A stretch of DNA of 6,214 nucleotides. It comes from Burkholderiales bacterium (GTDB taxonomy: Bacteria > Pseudomonadota > Gammaproteobacteria > Burkholderiales > Casimicrobiaceae). Of this stretch, positions 6,165 through 6,214 are shown in pieces. A program made the translations under genes and the position numbers. The notes beneath the pieces are model-generated. The model did not search any database. It saw only the letters and a program-made list of their open reading frames with translations, and was not told the DNA's origin. Where the stretch lies: NCBI GenBank assembly GCA_031277445.1, contig JAITMH010000090.1, forward strand, positions 1-6,214. The letters run 5' to 3'. The stretch's first letter is position 1; every line of letters starts with the position of its first letter.

Positions 6165-6214
6165 TAGCGAGTAGCTTGGGCAAGCGAAGCGCAGTCGGGA
6201 ACCAATCTCACGCG
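6165..6214. other. Repeat-like sequence at the window end
   Basis: These last 50 bases hold no gene start or RNA gene that I can recognise. They contain the near-palindrome GCTTGGGCAAGC (6174-6185) and GCGAAGCGCAG, similar in composition to the GCGAAGC-rich middle of the adjacent repeat. They may be another module of the same repeat cluster. Confidence 0.35.

Overview
The window looks like a stretch of a betaproteobacterial chromosome of moderately high GC. Three things suggest this. RNase E opens with MKRMLFNATQ and carries the proteobacterial catalytic core. rne is divergent from rluC, as in beta- and gammaproteobacteria. SppA is the short single-domain form rather than the ~600-residue E. 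coli form. Genus cannot be read from the sequence.

Layout. Bases 1-119 are the tail of an IS110-family insertion sequence: 30 C-terminal transposase codons plus a short right end. Bases 146-297 hold a GC hairpin and a composite dispersed repeat. A rho-independent terminator (302-330, minus strand) closes rne, which occupies 350-3070 on the minus strand (906 aa). About 810 bases without a convincing gene follow (3071-3881). Most of this is probably a long rne leader, because the best promoter (a perfect TATAAT read on the minus strand, 3871-3876) lies against the start of rluC. rluC (3882-4847, +, 321 aa) and sppA (4968-5981, +, 337 aa) follow, separated by 120 bases that include a REP-like hairpin repeat. 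Downstream of sppA come a palindrome with a G-rich tail, then a second, inverted copy of the composite repeat (6057-6164), then further repeat-like sequence to the end.

Function. rne encodes the essential endonuclease of mRNA decay and rRNA/tRNA processing. rluC encodes a 23S rRNA pseudouridine synthase. sppA encodes a membrane-anchored serine/lysine protease that degrades cleaved signal peptides. The first two are linked by RNA metabolism and by a conserved divergent arrangement; sppA is a common downstream neighbour in betaproteobacteria.

I see no defence system, CRISPR array, tRNA or rRNA, and no evidence of an undescribed multi-gene system. The points worth a second look are the rne leader and promoter, the density of hairpin repeats in every gap, and the inverted repeat copies that bracket the three-gene block.
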